Source: Puniceibacterium sp. IMCC21224 (GTDB lineage: Bacteria; Pseudomonadota; Alphaproteobacteria; Rhodobacterales; Rhodobacteraceae). From it: DNA of 64,000 nucleotides. The position numbers and the translations under genes were made by a program. The notes below the pieces were generated by a model. The model made no database searches. It was given only the letters and a program-made list of their open reading frames with translations, and was not told the origin of the DNA. The DNA is taken from positions 3,782,001 to 3,846,000 of the forward strand of contig NZ_LDPY01000001.1 in NCBI RefSeq assembly GCF_001038505.1, in the 5' to 3' direction. Shown one piece after another: positions 44,209 to 53,446 of this stretch. Numbering within the stretch: the first letter of the stretch is position 1; every line of letters starts with the position of its first letter.

Positions 44209-46005
44209 TCACTCGCCCAGCGCGATCCCTTCGCGGCGCGGATCGGCGCCGCCCTCAAGCCCGTCCGCTGTCAGGGCAATCGCGTGCAGCCCGGAATTCA
44301 GCTCGCGCACCGACACCTCGTATCCCAGCGTCTCAAGATCCGGGGCAAGCGTGGCCAGACCGGTGCCTTCTTCGATGTCGAAGGCGCCAAAGCGGTTGAC
44401 GCCATGCGGCATTGCCACCGCCTGTTGCACATTCATCCCCCAGTCGACCATGGCCACAATGGCCTGCGCCACATAGCCAATGATACGGCTGCCGCCCGGA
44501 CTGCCCACCACCAGCACCGGCCGCCCGTCCTTGCGCACAATTGTCGGGGCCATCGACGATCGCGGCCGCTTGCCCGGCTCAACCCGGTTGGCAATCGGCA
44601 CGCCCTGGTCATGGCTGCGAAACGAGAAATCCGTGAGTTCGTTGTTCAATAGAAAACCGTGGGTCATCAGCCGCGAACCGAACTCGTTCTCGATGGTCGT
44701 CGTCATCGACAGCGCGTTGCCATAAGTATCCACGATCGAGATATGCGAGGTCGAGGGGAATTCGATACTGTCGTCATCTGCCCAGCGCTGTGCGTGATCA
44801 AATTCCGGCGCGCCGGCGCTCACCTCGGGTAGGGCGTCGTCGCCCGTCAGCAGTTGCGACCGTTCGGCCAGATAGGCCGGGTCCACAAGCCCGGCGGTCG
44901 GCATCGGGACAAAATCACTGTCGGCCATGTAGCGGCCACGGTCCGCAAAGGCCAGCCGCGAGGCGTCGCCGATCAGCCGCCACGCCTCGGGATCGCCAGC
45001 CATCGGCATCTCGTGAGGCTCAAGCAGGCCAAGGATCTGCCCGACTGTTAACGCACCAGAGGATGGCGGCCCCATGCCACAGACCTCGTGACCACGATAA
45101 GGGACACAGACGGCGGGACGTTCCTTGGCCGTATAGACGGCCAAATCCGCCGCCGTCATCACACCGGGATTGCCCTCGGCCCCCTGGACGGTGGCGACGA
45201 TATCGGCCGCGACAGAGCCGGTATAGATCGCGTCCGCGCCCTCATCTGCCATGCGGCGCAGCAAAGCGGCATAGCCGGGGTTTTTCAGGGTGGTTCCAGC
45301 CTGCAACGGTGCGCCGTCGGGCAGGAAATAGGCGGCAGTGACCGGGAATCGCGCCAGCCGCTCGGCATCGCCCGCAACCAAAGACGCCAGACGTGGGCTG
45401 ACGGAAAATCCGCCCTCGGCCAGCGCCACAGCCGGATCGAACAGACCGGCCCAACCCATTTGGCCCCATTTGTCATGTGCCATCTGCAACAGCGCCGGCG
45501 TCCCCGGTACACCAACCGACAGGCCGCCCACCACAGCGTCAAAAAATTTGAGCGGCTCGCCGGTATCGTCCTGAAACAGTTGCGGGGTCGCTGCCATCGG
45601 CGCGGTCTCGCGGCCGTCAAGCGTGGTAATCTCACCGCTTGTGGCATCGTGCCAGACCAGGAACGCGCCGCCCCCCAGACCCGAGCTTTGCGGCTCGACC
45701 AGGCCCAGCACCAATTGCACGGCCACCATCGCGTCCGCAGCTGATCCACCGGCCCGCAGCACCTCAGCACCGGCGGCGACTGCATGTGGATTGGCCGCAG
45801 CGACCATCCAGTCCTGAGCCAGAACTGGCTGTCCCGCCGTCTTGGCGTCAAGCGCGGCACTGACAGCGGCAGACAACCCGGCAAAGCTGTCATCCGGGGT
45901 CGCAACAGCACCGGATTCAGGGGCCAGCGCATCCGCCTCTTGCTGCGCCGTCACCGGGCAGGCGATCAGCACCGCTATCACCAGACCCAAGCCAAACCGT
46001 GCCAT
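44209..46005 (-). CDS. ggt: Gamma-glutamyltransferase
   Basis: 598 residues with a Sec signal peptide (FGLGLVIAVLIACPVTAQ). GGT is made as a proenzyme that cuts itself before a Thr; the Thr is in PSTSHISIVDTYGNALSMTT and becomes the N-terminal nucleophile of the small subunit. The large subunit has MVAANPHAVAAGAEVLRAGG and the donor-binding GRETAPMAATPQLF. The C-terminal GSPGGSRIIGYVAQAIVAM is also diagnostic. It would cut glutathione and gamma-glutamyl peptides in the periplasm, freeing amino acids. Confidence 0.95.
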   Translation of the reverse strand: MARFGLGLVIAVLIACPVTAQQEADALAPESGAVATPDDSFAGLSAAVSAALDAKTAGQPVLAQDWMVAAANPHAVAAGAEVLRAGGSAADAMVAVQLVLGLVEPQSSGLGGGAFLVWHDATSGEITTLDGRETAPMAATPQLFQDDTGEPLKFFDAVVGGLSVGVPGTPALLQMAHDKWGQMGWAGLFDPAVALAEGGFSVSPRLASLVAGDAERLARFPVTAAYFLPDGAPLQAGTTLKNPGYAALLRRMADEGADAIYTGSVAADIVATVQGAEGNPGVMTAADLAVYTAKERPAVCVPYRGHEVCGMGPPSSGALTVGQILGLLEPHEMPMAGDPEAWRLIGDASRLAFADRGRYMADSDFVPMPTAGLVDPAYLAERSQLLTGDDALPEVSAGAPEFDHAQRWADDDSIEFPSTSHISIVDTYGNALSMTTTIENEFGSRLMTHGFLLNNELTDFSFRSHDQGVPIANRVEPGKRPRSSMAPTIVRKDGRPVLVVGSPGGSRIIGYVAQAIVAMVDWGMNVQQAVAMPHGVNRFGAFDIEEGTGLATLAPDLETLGYEVSVRELNSGLHAIALTADGLEGGADPRREGIALGE

Positions 46006-46167
46006 ATACTGTCCTCCGCTAACCGGCGTTCGCGGCGAAGACTATCACGCGCCCCGGATATTGCTGCATAAATCTCGGGGCCAACCTGACGCCACTTAGC
46101 GTCAGCATGCAACACAAAACCTCATCGGCTGCCGTCGGCCAGCGGTAGCCTCCTGCGGGCGCACCTC

Positions 46168-47154
46168 TCAGAGCATCGACGGCACAACCTGATCCGGCGG
46201 GCGATGCCCATCGGCAAAGGTCTTGATGTTCAGCAACACCTTTTCGCCCATTTCGACACGGCCCTCGACGGTGGCGGACCCCATATGCGGCAACAGCACA
46301 ACATTGGTCTGCGCCCGCAGATCCGGGTTCACGGCACCGCCCTTTTCGTACACATCCAGCCCCGCGCCGGCCAGTTCCCCGGCCTTGAGCATGCGCGCAA
46401 GGGCGTTCTCGTCGATCACCTCACCGCGGGAGGTGTTGACCACCACCGCCGTAGGCTTCATCAACTTTAGCCGCCGAGCGTTCAGCAGGTGAAACGACGA
46501 AGGCGTGTGCGGGCAATTGACCGACACAATGTCCATCCGCGCCAGCATCTGGTCAAGACTTTCCCAATAGGTCGCCTCGACCTCGGCCTCGACCTCGGGG
46601 CGCAGACGACGGCGGTTGTGATAGTGGATTTGCAGACCAAAGGCCCGGGCGCGTCGCGCCACAGCCATTCCGACCCGCCCCATGCCGAGAATGCCCAGAC
46701 GCCGCCCACCCAGACGGCCGCCCAAAAAGGCTGTCGGCGCCCAGCCAGACCATTCACCCGCCTGCATCACCGCCAGCCCCTCGGGAATACGACGTGTCAC
46801 GGCCAGCATCAGGGCCAGCGTCATGTCGGCGGTGTCTTCTGCCACCACACCGGGGGTGTTTGACACCAAAATACCACGCGAGCGGGCTGTTCCGACGTCG
46901 ATATGATCCACACCTGCGCCATAATTCGCGATCAGCCGCAGCTGCGGCCCCGCCTGTCCGATCAGGCCGCCGTCGATCACATCAGTGATCGTCGGCACCA
47001 GAACATCGGCGCCCTGCATTGCCTGCGCCAGCTCGGCGCGGGTCATTGGCGTGTCATCCGCGCGCAACTGCACGTCGAACAATTCACTCAGCCGGGTTTC
47101 GACGACTTTGGGTAAGCGTCGCGTGACAACAACACTCAGACGTTTTGATGTCAT
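46168..47154 (-). CDS. D-2-hydroxyacid dehydrogenase (glyoxylate/hydroxypyruvate reductase type)
   Basis: 328 residues. The NAD-binding motif is LGILGMGRVGMAVARRARAF. The catalytic Arg, Glu and His are in VVNTSRGEVIDENAL, the following AGLDVYEKG and LLPHMGSAT. The RR pair after HYHN hints at NADPH preference. Glyoxylate, hydroxypyruvate or glycerate are likely substrates, which would serve the serine or glycine pathways. It is divergent from an SH3 protein gene with a 106-base gap. A stem CTGACGC / GCGTCAG (46086-46105) follows it. Confidence 0.92.
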   Translation of the reverse strand: MTSKRLSVVVTRRLPKVVETRLSELFDVQLRADDTPMTRAELAQAMQGADVLVPTITDVIDGGLIGQAGPQLRLIANYGAGVDHIDVGTARSRGILVSNTPGVVAEDTADMTLALMLAVTRRIPEGLAVMQAGEWSGWAPTAFLGGRLGGRRLGILGMGRVGMAVARRARAFGLQIHYHNRRRLRPEVEAEVEATYWESLDQMLARMDIVSVNCPHTPSSFHLLNARRLKLMKPTAVVVNTSRGEVIDENALARMLKAGELAGAGLDVYEKGGAVNPDLRAQTNVVLLPHMGSATVEGRVEMGEKVLLNIKTFADGHRPPDQVVPSML

Positions 47155-47260
47155 ACCAGCCCTCCTTGGGCTATCTCTGCGACCACTTTGTCGGCACAGT
47201 GCGATATGTCAGGACGGGGCACAAGAACTCCGCCGGAAAAACTCTGAGCAGGACAGCAGA

Positions 47261-47794
47261 ATGATCGGAAAACCTAGGGGACCGGGGCGTCGATTCGCCC
47301 TTGCGCTGGTCGCGGCGCTGGTCACGGCAACATCTTTGGCCGCAGCCACGGCCCAAACCACGCATGAGCGCGGACCAGTGACCAATTTGCCGCTGCCGCG
47401 CTTTGTCTCGATGAAAGCAAGCGAAGGCAATGTGCGCCGCGGTCCGTCGCTGACGCATCGGATCGATTGGATCTATACGCGCCGCGACATGCCGCTGGAA
47501 ATCACCGCCGAATACGGCCATTGGCGCCGGGTTCGCGACCGTGACGGCGCCGGCGGCTGGGTGCATTATTCGCTGCTGTCGGGGGTGCGCACCGTGATCG
47601 TCGAAGATCCGATGCTGGACCTGCACAGCCGCCCCAACATCGCCGCCCCGGTCGAGGCGCGTCTGGCCGTTGGTGTTATTGCCCGGCTGGGCGACTGCGA
47701 ATCCGAGTGGTGCGAAATCTCTAGCGGTGGCTATGACGGCTGGGCGCGTCGCACCGCACTCTGGGGTGTGATGCCAGACGAGTTCCCGGAATAA
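47261..47794 (+). CDS. Secreted bacterial SH3-domain protein
   Basis: 177 residues. A Sec signal is seen after a basic start (FALALVAALVTATSLAAATA). Two SH3b-like domains follow: one from about residue 50 (SMKASEGNVRRGPSLTHRID, GGWVHYSLLSG) and a second from about 115 (LDLHSRPNIAAPVEARLAVG, YDGWARRTALWGV). Such domains bind peptidoglycan or its peptides. There is no catalytic domain. The start is the ATG at 47261, preceded by AGGACAG; the longer frame upstream overlaps the divergent gene. Confidence 0.87.
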   Translation: MIGKPRGPGRRFALALVAALVTATSLAAATAQTTHERGPVTNLPLPRFVSMKASEGNVRRGPSLTHRIDWIYTRRDMPLEITAEYGHWRRVRDRDGAGGWVHYSLLSGVRTVIVEDPMLDLHSRPNIAAPVEARLAVGVIARLGDCESEWCEISSGGYDGWARRTALWGVMPDEFPE

Positions 47795-47810
47795 CACGGC
47801 GGGCCGACCT

Positions 47811-48488
47811 TTACCGCGCCTTGCGCGATGCGGAAAAGGTCATGCCCGGCGACACCAGCCGTTCGGACGGGCCGATCCAGGCATAGGCCAGCAAACAGGG
47901 ATCCTGCGGGCCGGTGGTAATCCGGTGCTCGACCGCGGGCCGGTTCAGGATCAGCGACCCCGGCGCATAGACCGCCGCATCATTTTCGGACCAGGCCCCC
48001 GCGACCGAGACATAGCTTTCCTCGATGTCGGTGTGGCTGTGCTGCGGATAGGTGGTATTCGGCGCAAACAGCACAAACCCGAGGATGATCCGGTCAGACC
48101 GCACTGGCCCCTTGGGGCCGAGCACCTCGCAATAGGCATATTTGCGCTCTAGCGTCCGGGGCACCCGTTCATAGCCGTATTCCCAGCTTAGTTCGCCACG
48201 CACCCGTTCCAGCGCCCGGCTGAACCCTTCGAGAGCGTTGCGTTTTCCCAGATCCAATGCGCGGTCCAGATGCGCCACAACCGGCTTGGTTTCGGGCGCG
48301 CGGTCTTCGATGGACGGGTTGCCGGCGATCACCGCAGACAGCATTTCGCGCACCCGCTTGCGATGACTGCGGATCGCCTTGCTGCCACCAGCCGATCCGT
48401 TGCGGTAAAGCGTCTCGAACTCACGCACCAAATAGAGCCAGTTCGGACAGTCAGAGAGCATTTGGGTCATTGGCGGACTGTCTTCCAT
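47811..48488 (-). CDS. dddL: DMSP lyase DddL (cupin)
   Basis: 225 residues if it starts at 48488. DddL cleaves dimethylsulfoniopropionate to acrylate and dimethyl sulfide. The C-terminal cupin has the metal site YPQHSHTDIEESYVSVAGAW and a second motif APGSLILNRPAVEHRITTGP; the His, Glu, Tyr and His ligands are present. The middle segments GSAGGSKAIRSHRKRVREML, WEYGYERVPRTLERKYAY and PSERLVSPGMTF match DddL rather than the shorter DddQ, DddW or DddP. Other start codons (48470, 48461, TTG at 48530) are possible. No acrylate-use or DMSP-transport genes lie next to it, so it appears as a single-gene unit. Confidence 0.9.
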   Translation of the reverse strand: MEDSPPMTQMLSDCPNWLYLVREFETLYRNGSAGGSKAIRSHRKRVREMLSAVIAGNPSIEDRAPETKPVVAHLDRALDLGKRNALEGFSRALERVRGELSWEYGYERVPRTLERKYAYCEVLGPKGPVRSDRIILGFVLFAPNTTYPQHSHTDIEESYVSVAGAWSENDAAVYAPGSLILNRPAVEHRITTGPQDPCLLAYAWIGPSERLVSPGMTFSASRKAR

Positions 48489-48601
48489 CGCGCGGCCTAC
48501 TTGGGCGCCATTGAGACAGATATCGTACAAATCTTTTGCGAGCCGCGTATTCGCGCCAAATCAGCGCACAATGGCGACACTGCGCCGCTTTGCCCGGCCC
48601 C

Positions 48602-50053
48602 TTAGTCAGGTCCGCCTACCCGGTCCCAGAACGACGACTTGCGGGCATGTGTGCTGCGCAGTCCCTCAAGGTATGTCTGGTGCGTCGGCAGGGTGCCATA
48701 TTCCGCGATCCCAGCGTCCAGCGCCGTGCAGTCGTTCAGGTGGTCCGCAGCATGACCATAGCGACTCGAACGCCCCCGAAAAAGCGCAAAGTCGATCATC
48801 CGCCGCCACAACAACACCGCCGCCAGCGGATAGCGGTCACGCAGCGCCTCGGCCGCCGGGGTCAGAATGTGGTAGAAATCCCCGTCCAGCTCAGCCGCGC
48901 GGGTTGTGACCAGTTGCGCGGCCGACGCAAGGTCCGGCCAATCGATGAAGAACGCCAGCGCCACATGCGGATCATCAAACGCCATTGCAACGGCACGGGC
49001 GCGATCCTCGGCCTCGATATCGTCGAAATCCGGCAGCGCCTTGAGATAGGCCCGCAGATACCGCGCATCCAGCCTGACGGTAAAGCATTCCCAACGATGC
49101 GCCTGGGCGTCGTCGCCGCGACCCAGGGCCGTCAGACAGGCGACATATGCCGCATCCCAATCTGCCTGACCCTGACCGTAGGTTCGGGATTTGCCGGTTG
49201 GCCGCTCTGCCGCGCCCAGAAAACTCAGCGCGTCCTGGTCGCGGCCTTCCGCCAGCAATCGCTGGGCGACGTCAGCAGCAATACCGGGACGCGCCAGCTG
49301 CTCGGCGGTGAACTGCGCGGCATAGGCATCGGTATCGCCCTGCGCTTGGGCAATCTCGCGCAGCATCAGGCGCACAAACTGCGCCTTGCGCTCGGCTAAA
49401 TAATCGCTGCTCTCGATGCGCAGACGGCGCAGAATGTGTATCGCCTCGTGCGTTTCGTCGGGTTCGGGTGGGAGTTGCGCATAGGCTTCGACCTGCACCT
49501 TAAGGTGCCGCAAGCCCGTGTCGCCCAGCACTGGGGCCAGGATCGCTATGATCCCGTCCCATTCACCATAGCCGTTGTTCTGAAGCGCGTCCCAGATCCG
49601 ATCCGCCATTGGCTCGGGTTTGAGGCCGGCGCGCGGGCCGATATCCGCGAAATGCAGCAGCGCCGCGCGAAAGACATCCCCCACCTCGCCCCGGCTGTCA
49701 TCGACCCGCTCATAGACCGTCCCGGCAAGGTCGATGAACTGCCACAGCAGATCGAACGCCTCGACCGGCTCTTCGGGCGCGATCCGCTCGGTGATCATTT
49801 CTGCCTGCGTTTGCAAGTCGGCAACCAGCGTCCGGCGCTTGCGCCAACTGACATGACTGCGCGATTTTCGCAGCGACACCAGCCGCTTGCGCACGTCCCG
49901 GGCCAATTCTCCTGCCCCCAGATTGTGGCTAAGTTCCAGTCGCAAACGACGCTGGATTGTCGCGTTCCCGGTGCTGACCTCAATCAGCAAGGCCGCCAAA
50001 CGGTCGCCCCCAAGCGTCGCAAGATTGGTCTGATTCAAGGTTTTCTTAGACAT
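48602..50053 (-). CDS. DUF6880-like cytoplasmic protein
   Basis: 483 residues, soluble, mostly helical. The N-terminus (KTLNQTNLATLGGDRLAALL) and the stretches LHFADIGPRAGLKPEPMADR and GHAADHLNDCTALDAGIAEY match DUF6880 proteins as I remember them. The C-terminal third has TPR-like helices (YHILTPAAEALRDRYPLAAV). No catalytic motif is seen. A relation to SWIM zinc-finger associated proteins is known for some relatives; no zinc finger is present here. It is divergent from a MocR regulator by 126 bases. Function unknown. Confidence 0.65.
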   Translation of the reverse strand: MSKKTLNQTNLATLGGDRLAALLIEVSTGNATIQRRLRLELSHNLGAGELARDVRKRLVSLRKSRSHVSWRKRRTLVADLQTQAEMITERIAPEEPVEAFDLLWQFIDLAGTVYERVDDSRGEVGDVFRAALLHFADIGPRAGLKPEPMADRIWDALQNNGYGEWDGIIAILAPVLGDTGLRHLKVQVEAYAQLPPEPDETHEAIHILRRLRIESSDYLAERKAQFVRLMLREIAQAQGDTDAYAAQFTAEQLARPGIAADVAQRLLAEGRDQDALSFLGAAERPTGKSRTYGQGQADWDAAYVACLTALGRGDDAQAHRWECFTVRLDARYLRAYLKALPDFDDIEAEDRARAVAMAFDDPHVALAFFIDWPDLASAAQLVTTRAAELDGDFYHILTPAAEALRDRYPLAAVLLWRRMIDFALFRGRSSRYGHAADHLNDCTALDAGIAEYGTLPTHQTYLEGLRSTHARKSSFWDRVGGPD

Positions 50054-50115
50054 ATCCCGAGTCTGGCACCGCGCAGCCAGAATGTTAAGCAGCGATCTGC
50101 CGCCAGACCCGCTTT

Positions 50116-50169
50116 TGACCTATCGGGTCATCGGTCCAGATTGCGCCTGACATAAGACCAGCCTAGAAT
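50116..50169 (+). promoter_or_regulatory. MocR promoter and candidate operator
   Basis: TTGCGC at 50141-50146 and TAGAAT at 50164-50169 with 17-base spacing form a good sigma-70 promoter for the MocR gene. A dyad TGACC-TATCG-GGTCA lies at 50116-50130, and further GGTC and GACC half-sites at 50133 and 50156. These repeats are the shape expected for an autoregulatory MocR/PdxR site. Confidence 0.5.
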
Positions 50170-50179
50170 TCGAGGCACT

Positions 50180-51655
50180 ATGGCGATTCCCGTTGAAACC
50201 TTTTTCCTTAGCCCGCAGACACAGGGCACGTTGCAGGCCCGCATCCAGCAAATGGTGGCCGAAGGTATTCTGTCGGGCCGTTTCCGGCGGGGGGAAAAGC
50301 TGCCCTCGTCCCGCAAGCTGGCCACCCATCTGGGCATCAGCCGGATCACTGTGACGCTGGCCTACACCGAACTTCTGGCCAATGACTACCTGACGTCACG
50401 CGGTCGGTCTGGATACTATGTATCTGATAATGCACCGGAACCTCACAGTTTTCCGCCCCGGCCAGACCCTGATCCCGCTGCCCGTGTTGACTGGTCACGC
50501 GCCATCGGCCAGCGGTTTACCGGGGGCGCGACGCCGGTCAAGCCGCTCGACTGGTCGCGCTATCGCTATCCCTTTGTTTATGGCCAAACCGACCCGGCGC
50601 TGTTTGATCACGCGAACTGGCGGCTTTGTGCGATGCAGGCGCTTGGGGTGCGGGATTTTAACGCGCTGACGCAGGATTACTATGATCAGGACGATCCGGA
50701 ACTGGTCGAATTCATCGCGCGGCAGACCCTGCCAAGGCGCGGCATCGTGGCAGGCCCCGATGAGATCCTGATCACCATGGGGGCGCAGAACGCGCTTTGG
50801 CTGACTGCGCAGGTATTGCTGACCCAGCGCCGCAGCGCCGCGATTGAAAACCCATGTTACCACGCCCAACGCGACATTCTGGTGCAATCGCGCTGTCGTC
50901 TGCTGCCGATCACCGTCGACGAAGATGGTCTGCCACCCGACGCGATTCCCGCCGATACTGACGTGATCTTTACCACCCCCAGCCACCAGTGCCCGACCTC
51001 CGGCACCATGCCGCTGAAACGACGCGAGGCGTTGCTGGCACGGGCGCGTGCACTCGATGCCCTGATCGTCGAGGATGATTACGAATTCGAAATGGCCTAT
51101 CTGCAACCGCCGATGCCCGCGCTCAAGAGCCTCGATACCGATGGTCGCGTGATCTATGTGGGCAGCTTTTCCAAATCACTGTTTCCCGGCCTGCGGCTGG
51201 GCTATCTTGTCGGCCCTGCCGAATTCATCCGCGAAGCGCGGGCGCTGCGTGCGTCGGTGCTGCGCCACCCGCCCGGGCATATACAGCGCACTGCCGCCTA
51301 TTTTTTGCGCCTTGGGCATTACGACGCGCTGATCCGTCGCGCCGCGCGCAGCCTGACCGAACGCCGCCGCGTGATGGAAGAGGCGATTGCCAGCCATGGC
51401 CTGACGATCGCCGGGCGCGGTGCGCATGGCGGCTCGTCCTTCTGGATGCAGGCCCCGCCCGGCACCGATACCGAAGCGCTGGCCCTGCGGCTGCGGGAAA
51501 AGGATGTGCTGATTGAACCGGGTGGACCATTTTTCAGTGGCGCAGAGCCGCCTGCGAACTTTTACAGGCTCGCTTACAGTTCGATCCCTGCTGCGCGTAT
51601 CGCGCCGGGGATCGAACGCATCGCTGCTGCTATCGGGGCTTTGCCGACAGGTTAG
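50180..51655 (+). CDS. MocR-family regulator (GntR domain fused to aminotransferase)
   Basis: 491 residues. The N-terminal GntR winged helix spans about residues 10-80 (GILSGRFRRGEKLPSSRKLA, GISRITVTLAYTELLANDYL). The C-terminal part is a type I aminotransferase fold with the PLP lysine in YVGSFSKSLFPGLRLGYLVG. MocR proteins sense PLP or an amino acid through this domain; PdxR and GabR are the best-known. The target gene is not obvious here. The neighbour on the left is divergent and there is an operator-like dyad between them. Its 3' end overlaps the convergent FAD gene by 4 bases. Confidence 0.9.
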   Translation: MAIPVETFFLSPQTQGTLQARIQQMVAEGILSGRFRRGEKLPSSRKLATHLGISRITVTLAYTELLANDYLTSRGRSGYYVSDNAPEPHSFPPRPDPDPAARVDWSRAIGQRFTGGATPVKPLDWSRYRYPFVYGQTDPALFDHANWRLCAMQALGVRDFNALTQDYYDQDDPELVEFIARQTLPRRGIVAGPDEILITMGAQNALWLTAQVLLTQRRSAAIENPCYHAQRDILVQSRCRLLPITVDEDGLPPDAIPADTDVIFTTPSHQCPTSGTMPLKRREALLARARALDALIVEDDYEFEMAYLQPPMPALKSLDTDGRVIYVGSFSKSLFPGLRLGYLVGPAEFIREARALRASVLRHPPGHIQRTAAYFLRLGHYDALIRRAARSLTERRRVMEEAIASHGLTIAGRGAHGGSSFWMQAPPGTDTEALALRLREKDVLIEPGGPFFSGAEPPANFYRLAYSSIPAARIAPGIERIAAAIGALPTG

Positions 51656-52692
51656 AACGACGCTGCCACCTCAAATCCCATAGGTACTGTGTCGCGTCCG
51701 TCCAGCATCAGATCCGCCATCACCTCGGCCACTTTCGGGGCCATGCCAAAGCCGATCTTGAAGCCGCCATTGGCGATGAAATGCCCGGCCCGATCAGGCC
51801 ATGCACCCAGCATCGGCGCACGGCTGCGCGCCCTTGGGCGCACTCCCGCCCAGCGCTGAATCACTTCGGCTCCGTGCAGAACCGACAGTGCCGCACAGGC
51901 GCGTTCATGCAACAAGTCACAGGCGGCGTCCACTGAGGTGGGATCATCGAAATCCCGTTCACTGGTCGACCCGATCGCCACAGTGCCATCGTCATGCGGG
52001 ATGATGTGCAACCCATCGACGAATAGCTGCGGCACCGCGCCCGCGTCGTGGCGCAACAGCACCGCCTGCCCCTTGACACCCGCGCCGACGACGCGCGCAC
52101 GACCCTCGGACAGCGTCTCAAGTCCGCGCCAGCCTGTGGCCCAAAGCACCTGCCCTTCGTCAGCAGCGTCTGCGACAACCGACACGCCGCGTACCTCCAG
52201 CGCCGCCACAAGCGCGGCGCAGGCACGGCGCGGGTGAACGCGTGCGCTCAGAGTGTCGTGAATGTGCCAGCCGCTCGGGCTTTGCGGCGCCCAGGGGCCC
52301 ACGTCGGCAGACGTCACCACGCGCCATTCTGCCGCGCCGCGCCACAGCGTTGCGGCCCCCCGCGCGCGCGACTTCGCCAGGTCCAGCCCTGCCGCATCCG
52401 CCACCGGCTGCAACCGCCCCAGCCGGGCGTATCCCGCCGTAACGCCGCCCGTCGCCTCGACCTCTGACCAGAACGCCTGGGACATCAACAGGCTGTCCAG
52501 TTGGAACGCCTTTTTCGGATTCCACTGTTCCGGCACATGCGGCGCGAGCGCACCGACGATGCCGCCGCTGGACCCCGCGCCCGGACCGAATGGGTCGATC
52601 ACCTGCACCCGCGCCCCGCGCTGCACACAGGCCCAGGCCACCGAGAGGCCGAAAATCCCCGCTCCGCGCACTGTCACGTCGATCCTTGCCAT
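51652..52692 (-). CDS. FAD-dependent oxidoreductase, MnmC C-terminal-like
   Basis: 346 residues of the DAO fold. The FAD-binding motif is VTVRGAGIFGLSVAWACVQR and the family segment GAGSSGGIVGALAPHVPEQW follows at about residue 38. The C-terminal FAD contact is HFIANGGFKIGFGMAPKVAE. It is divergent from mnmD by only 64 bases. In E. coli the two activities are one protein, MnmC: the oxidase removes the carboxymethyl group from cmnm5-U34 and the methylase adds a methyl. This gene is therefore a good candidate for the oxidase half. A D-amino-acid or glycine oxidase role cannot be excluded. Confidence 0.72.
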   Translation of the reverse strand: MARIDVTVRGAGIFGLSVAWACVQRGARVQVIDPFGPGAGSSGGIVGALAPHVPEQWNPKKAFQLDSLLMSQAFWSEVEATGGVTAGYARLGRLQPVADAAGLDLAKSRARGAATLWRGAAEWRVVTSADVGPWAPQSPSGWHIHDTLSARVHPRRACAALVAALEVRGVSVVADAADEGQVLWATGWRGLETLSEGRARVVGAGVKGQAVLLRHDAGAVPQLFVDGLHIIPHDDGTVAIGSTSERDFDDPTSVDAACDLLHERACAALSVLHGAEVIQRWAGVRPRARSRAPMLGAWPDRAGHFIANGGFKIGFGMAPKVAEVMADLMLDGRDTVPMGFEVAASF

Positions 52693-52756
52693 TCCTGCCC
52701 GCCCTCTGCATGGTCTGCCCGACCTTTGTCACCCCGGACACCTAGAGTATCCCACC

Positions 52757-53446
52757 ATGCACGACCAGAACGCGCTAAGCTGGCGCGACGGGCAAGTCCC
52801 CGTCTCGACCCGTTTTGACGATCCTTATTATTCGCTCGCCGGTGGGTTGGCCGAGACGCGGCACGTCTTTCTGGCGGGCAATGATCTGCCGCAGCGCTTG
52901 CGGGATGGGTTCCACATTGCAGAGCTGGGATTTGGCACCGGGTTGAACCTGCTCGCCGCACTGACGATGTGGCGCGAGAGCGCGACACCCGGTCGGCTGC
53001 ATTTCACCACGTTCGAGGCGTTTCCGCTGACCGCCGACGACATGATCCGCGCGCAGTCGGCCTTTGAGGAACTGAAACCGCTGGCCGACGAACTGGCGCC
53101 GCATTGGCAGGCTGGCACCACATTTTTCGACCTGCCCGATCTGCGGTTCGAAATGATCCCCGGTGACGCCCGCGACACCCTGCCCAACTGGTCTGGCACG
53201 GCGGATGCCTGGTTTCTCGACGGGTTTTCCCCCGCCAAGAACCCGGAATTGTGGGAACCTGCGCTGCTGGACACCGTTTCCCGCCATACCGCCGCCGACG
53301 GCACTGCGGCGACCTATACCGCCGCCGGTCACGTGCGCCGGGCGCTGGACGCCGCCGGGCTGGTTACTGCGCGCGTGTCCGGGTATGGGCGCAAACGCCA
53401 CATGACCATCGCCCGCAAAACCCCTGTTCAAGAGGACAATACATGA
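52757..53446 (+). CDS. mnmD: tRNA 5-methylaminomethyl-2-thiouridine methyltransferase MnmD
   Basis: 229 residues. It methylates nm5s2U34 with AdoMet in tRNAs for Lys, Glu and Gln. The start at 52757 gives MHDQNALSWRDGQVPVSTRF and the family signature DDPYYSLAGGLAETRHVFL follows. The AdoMet loop is AELGFGTGLNLLAAL and the catalytic region is WFLDGFSPAKNPELWEPALL. This matches the N-terminal half of E. coli MnmC; no oxidase domain is fused. The next gene starts in a 4-base overlap (ATGA). The open frame upstream of 52757 is a shadow of the FAD gene. Confidence 0.93.
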   Translation: MHDQNALSWRDGQVPVSTRFDDPYYSLAGGLAETRHVFLAGNDLPQRLRDGFHIAELGFGTGLNLLAALTMWRESATPGRLHFTTFEAFPLTADDMIRAQSAFEELKPLADELAPHWQAGTTFFDLPDLRFEMIPGDARDTLPNWSGTADAWFLDGFSPAKNPELWEPALLDTVSRHTAADGTAATYTAAGHVRRALDAAGLVTARVSGYGRKRHMTIARKTPVQEDNT

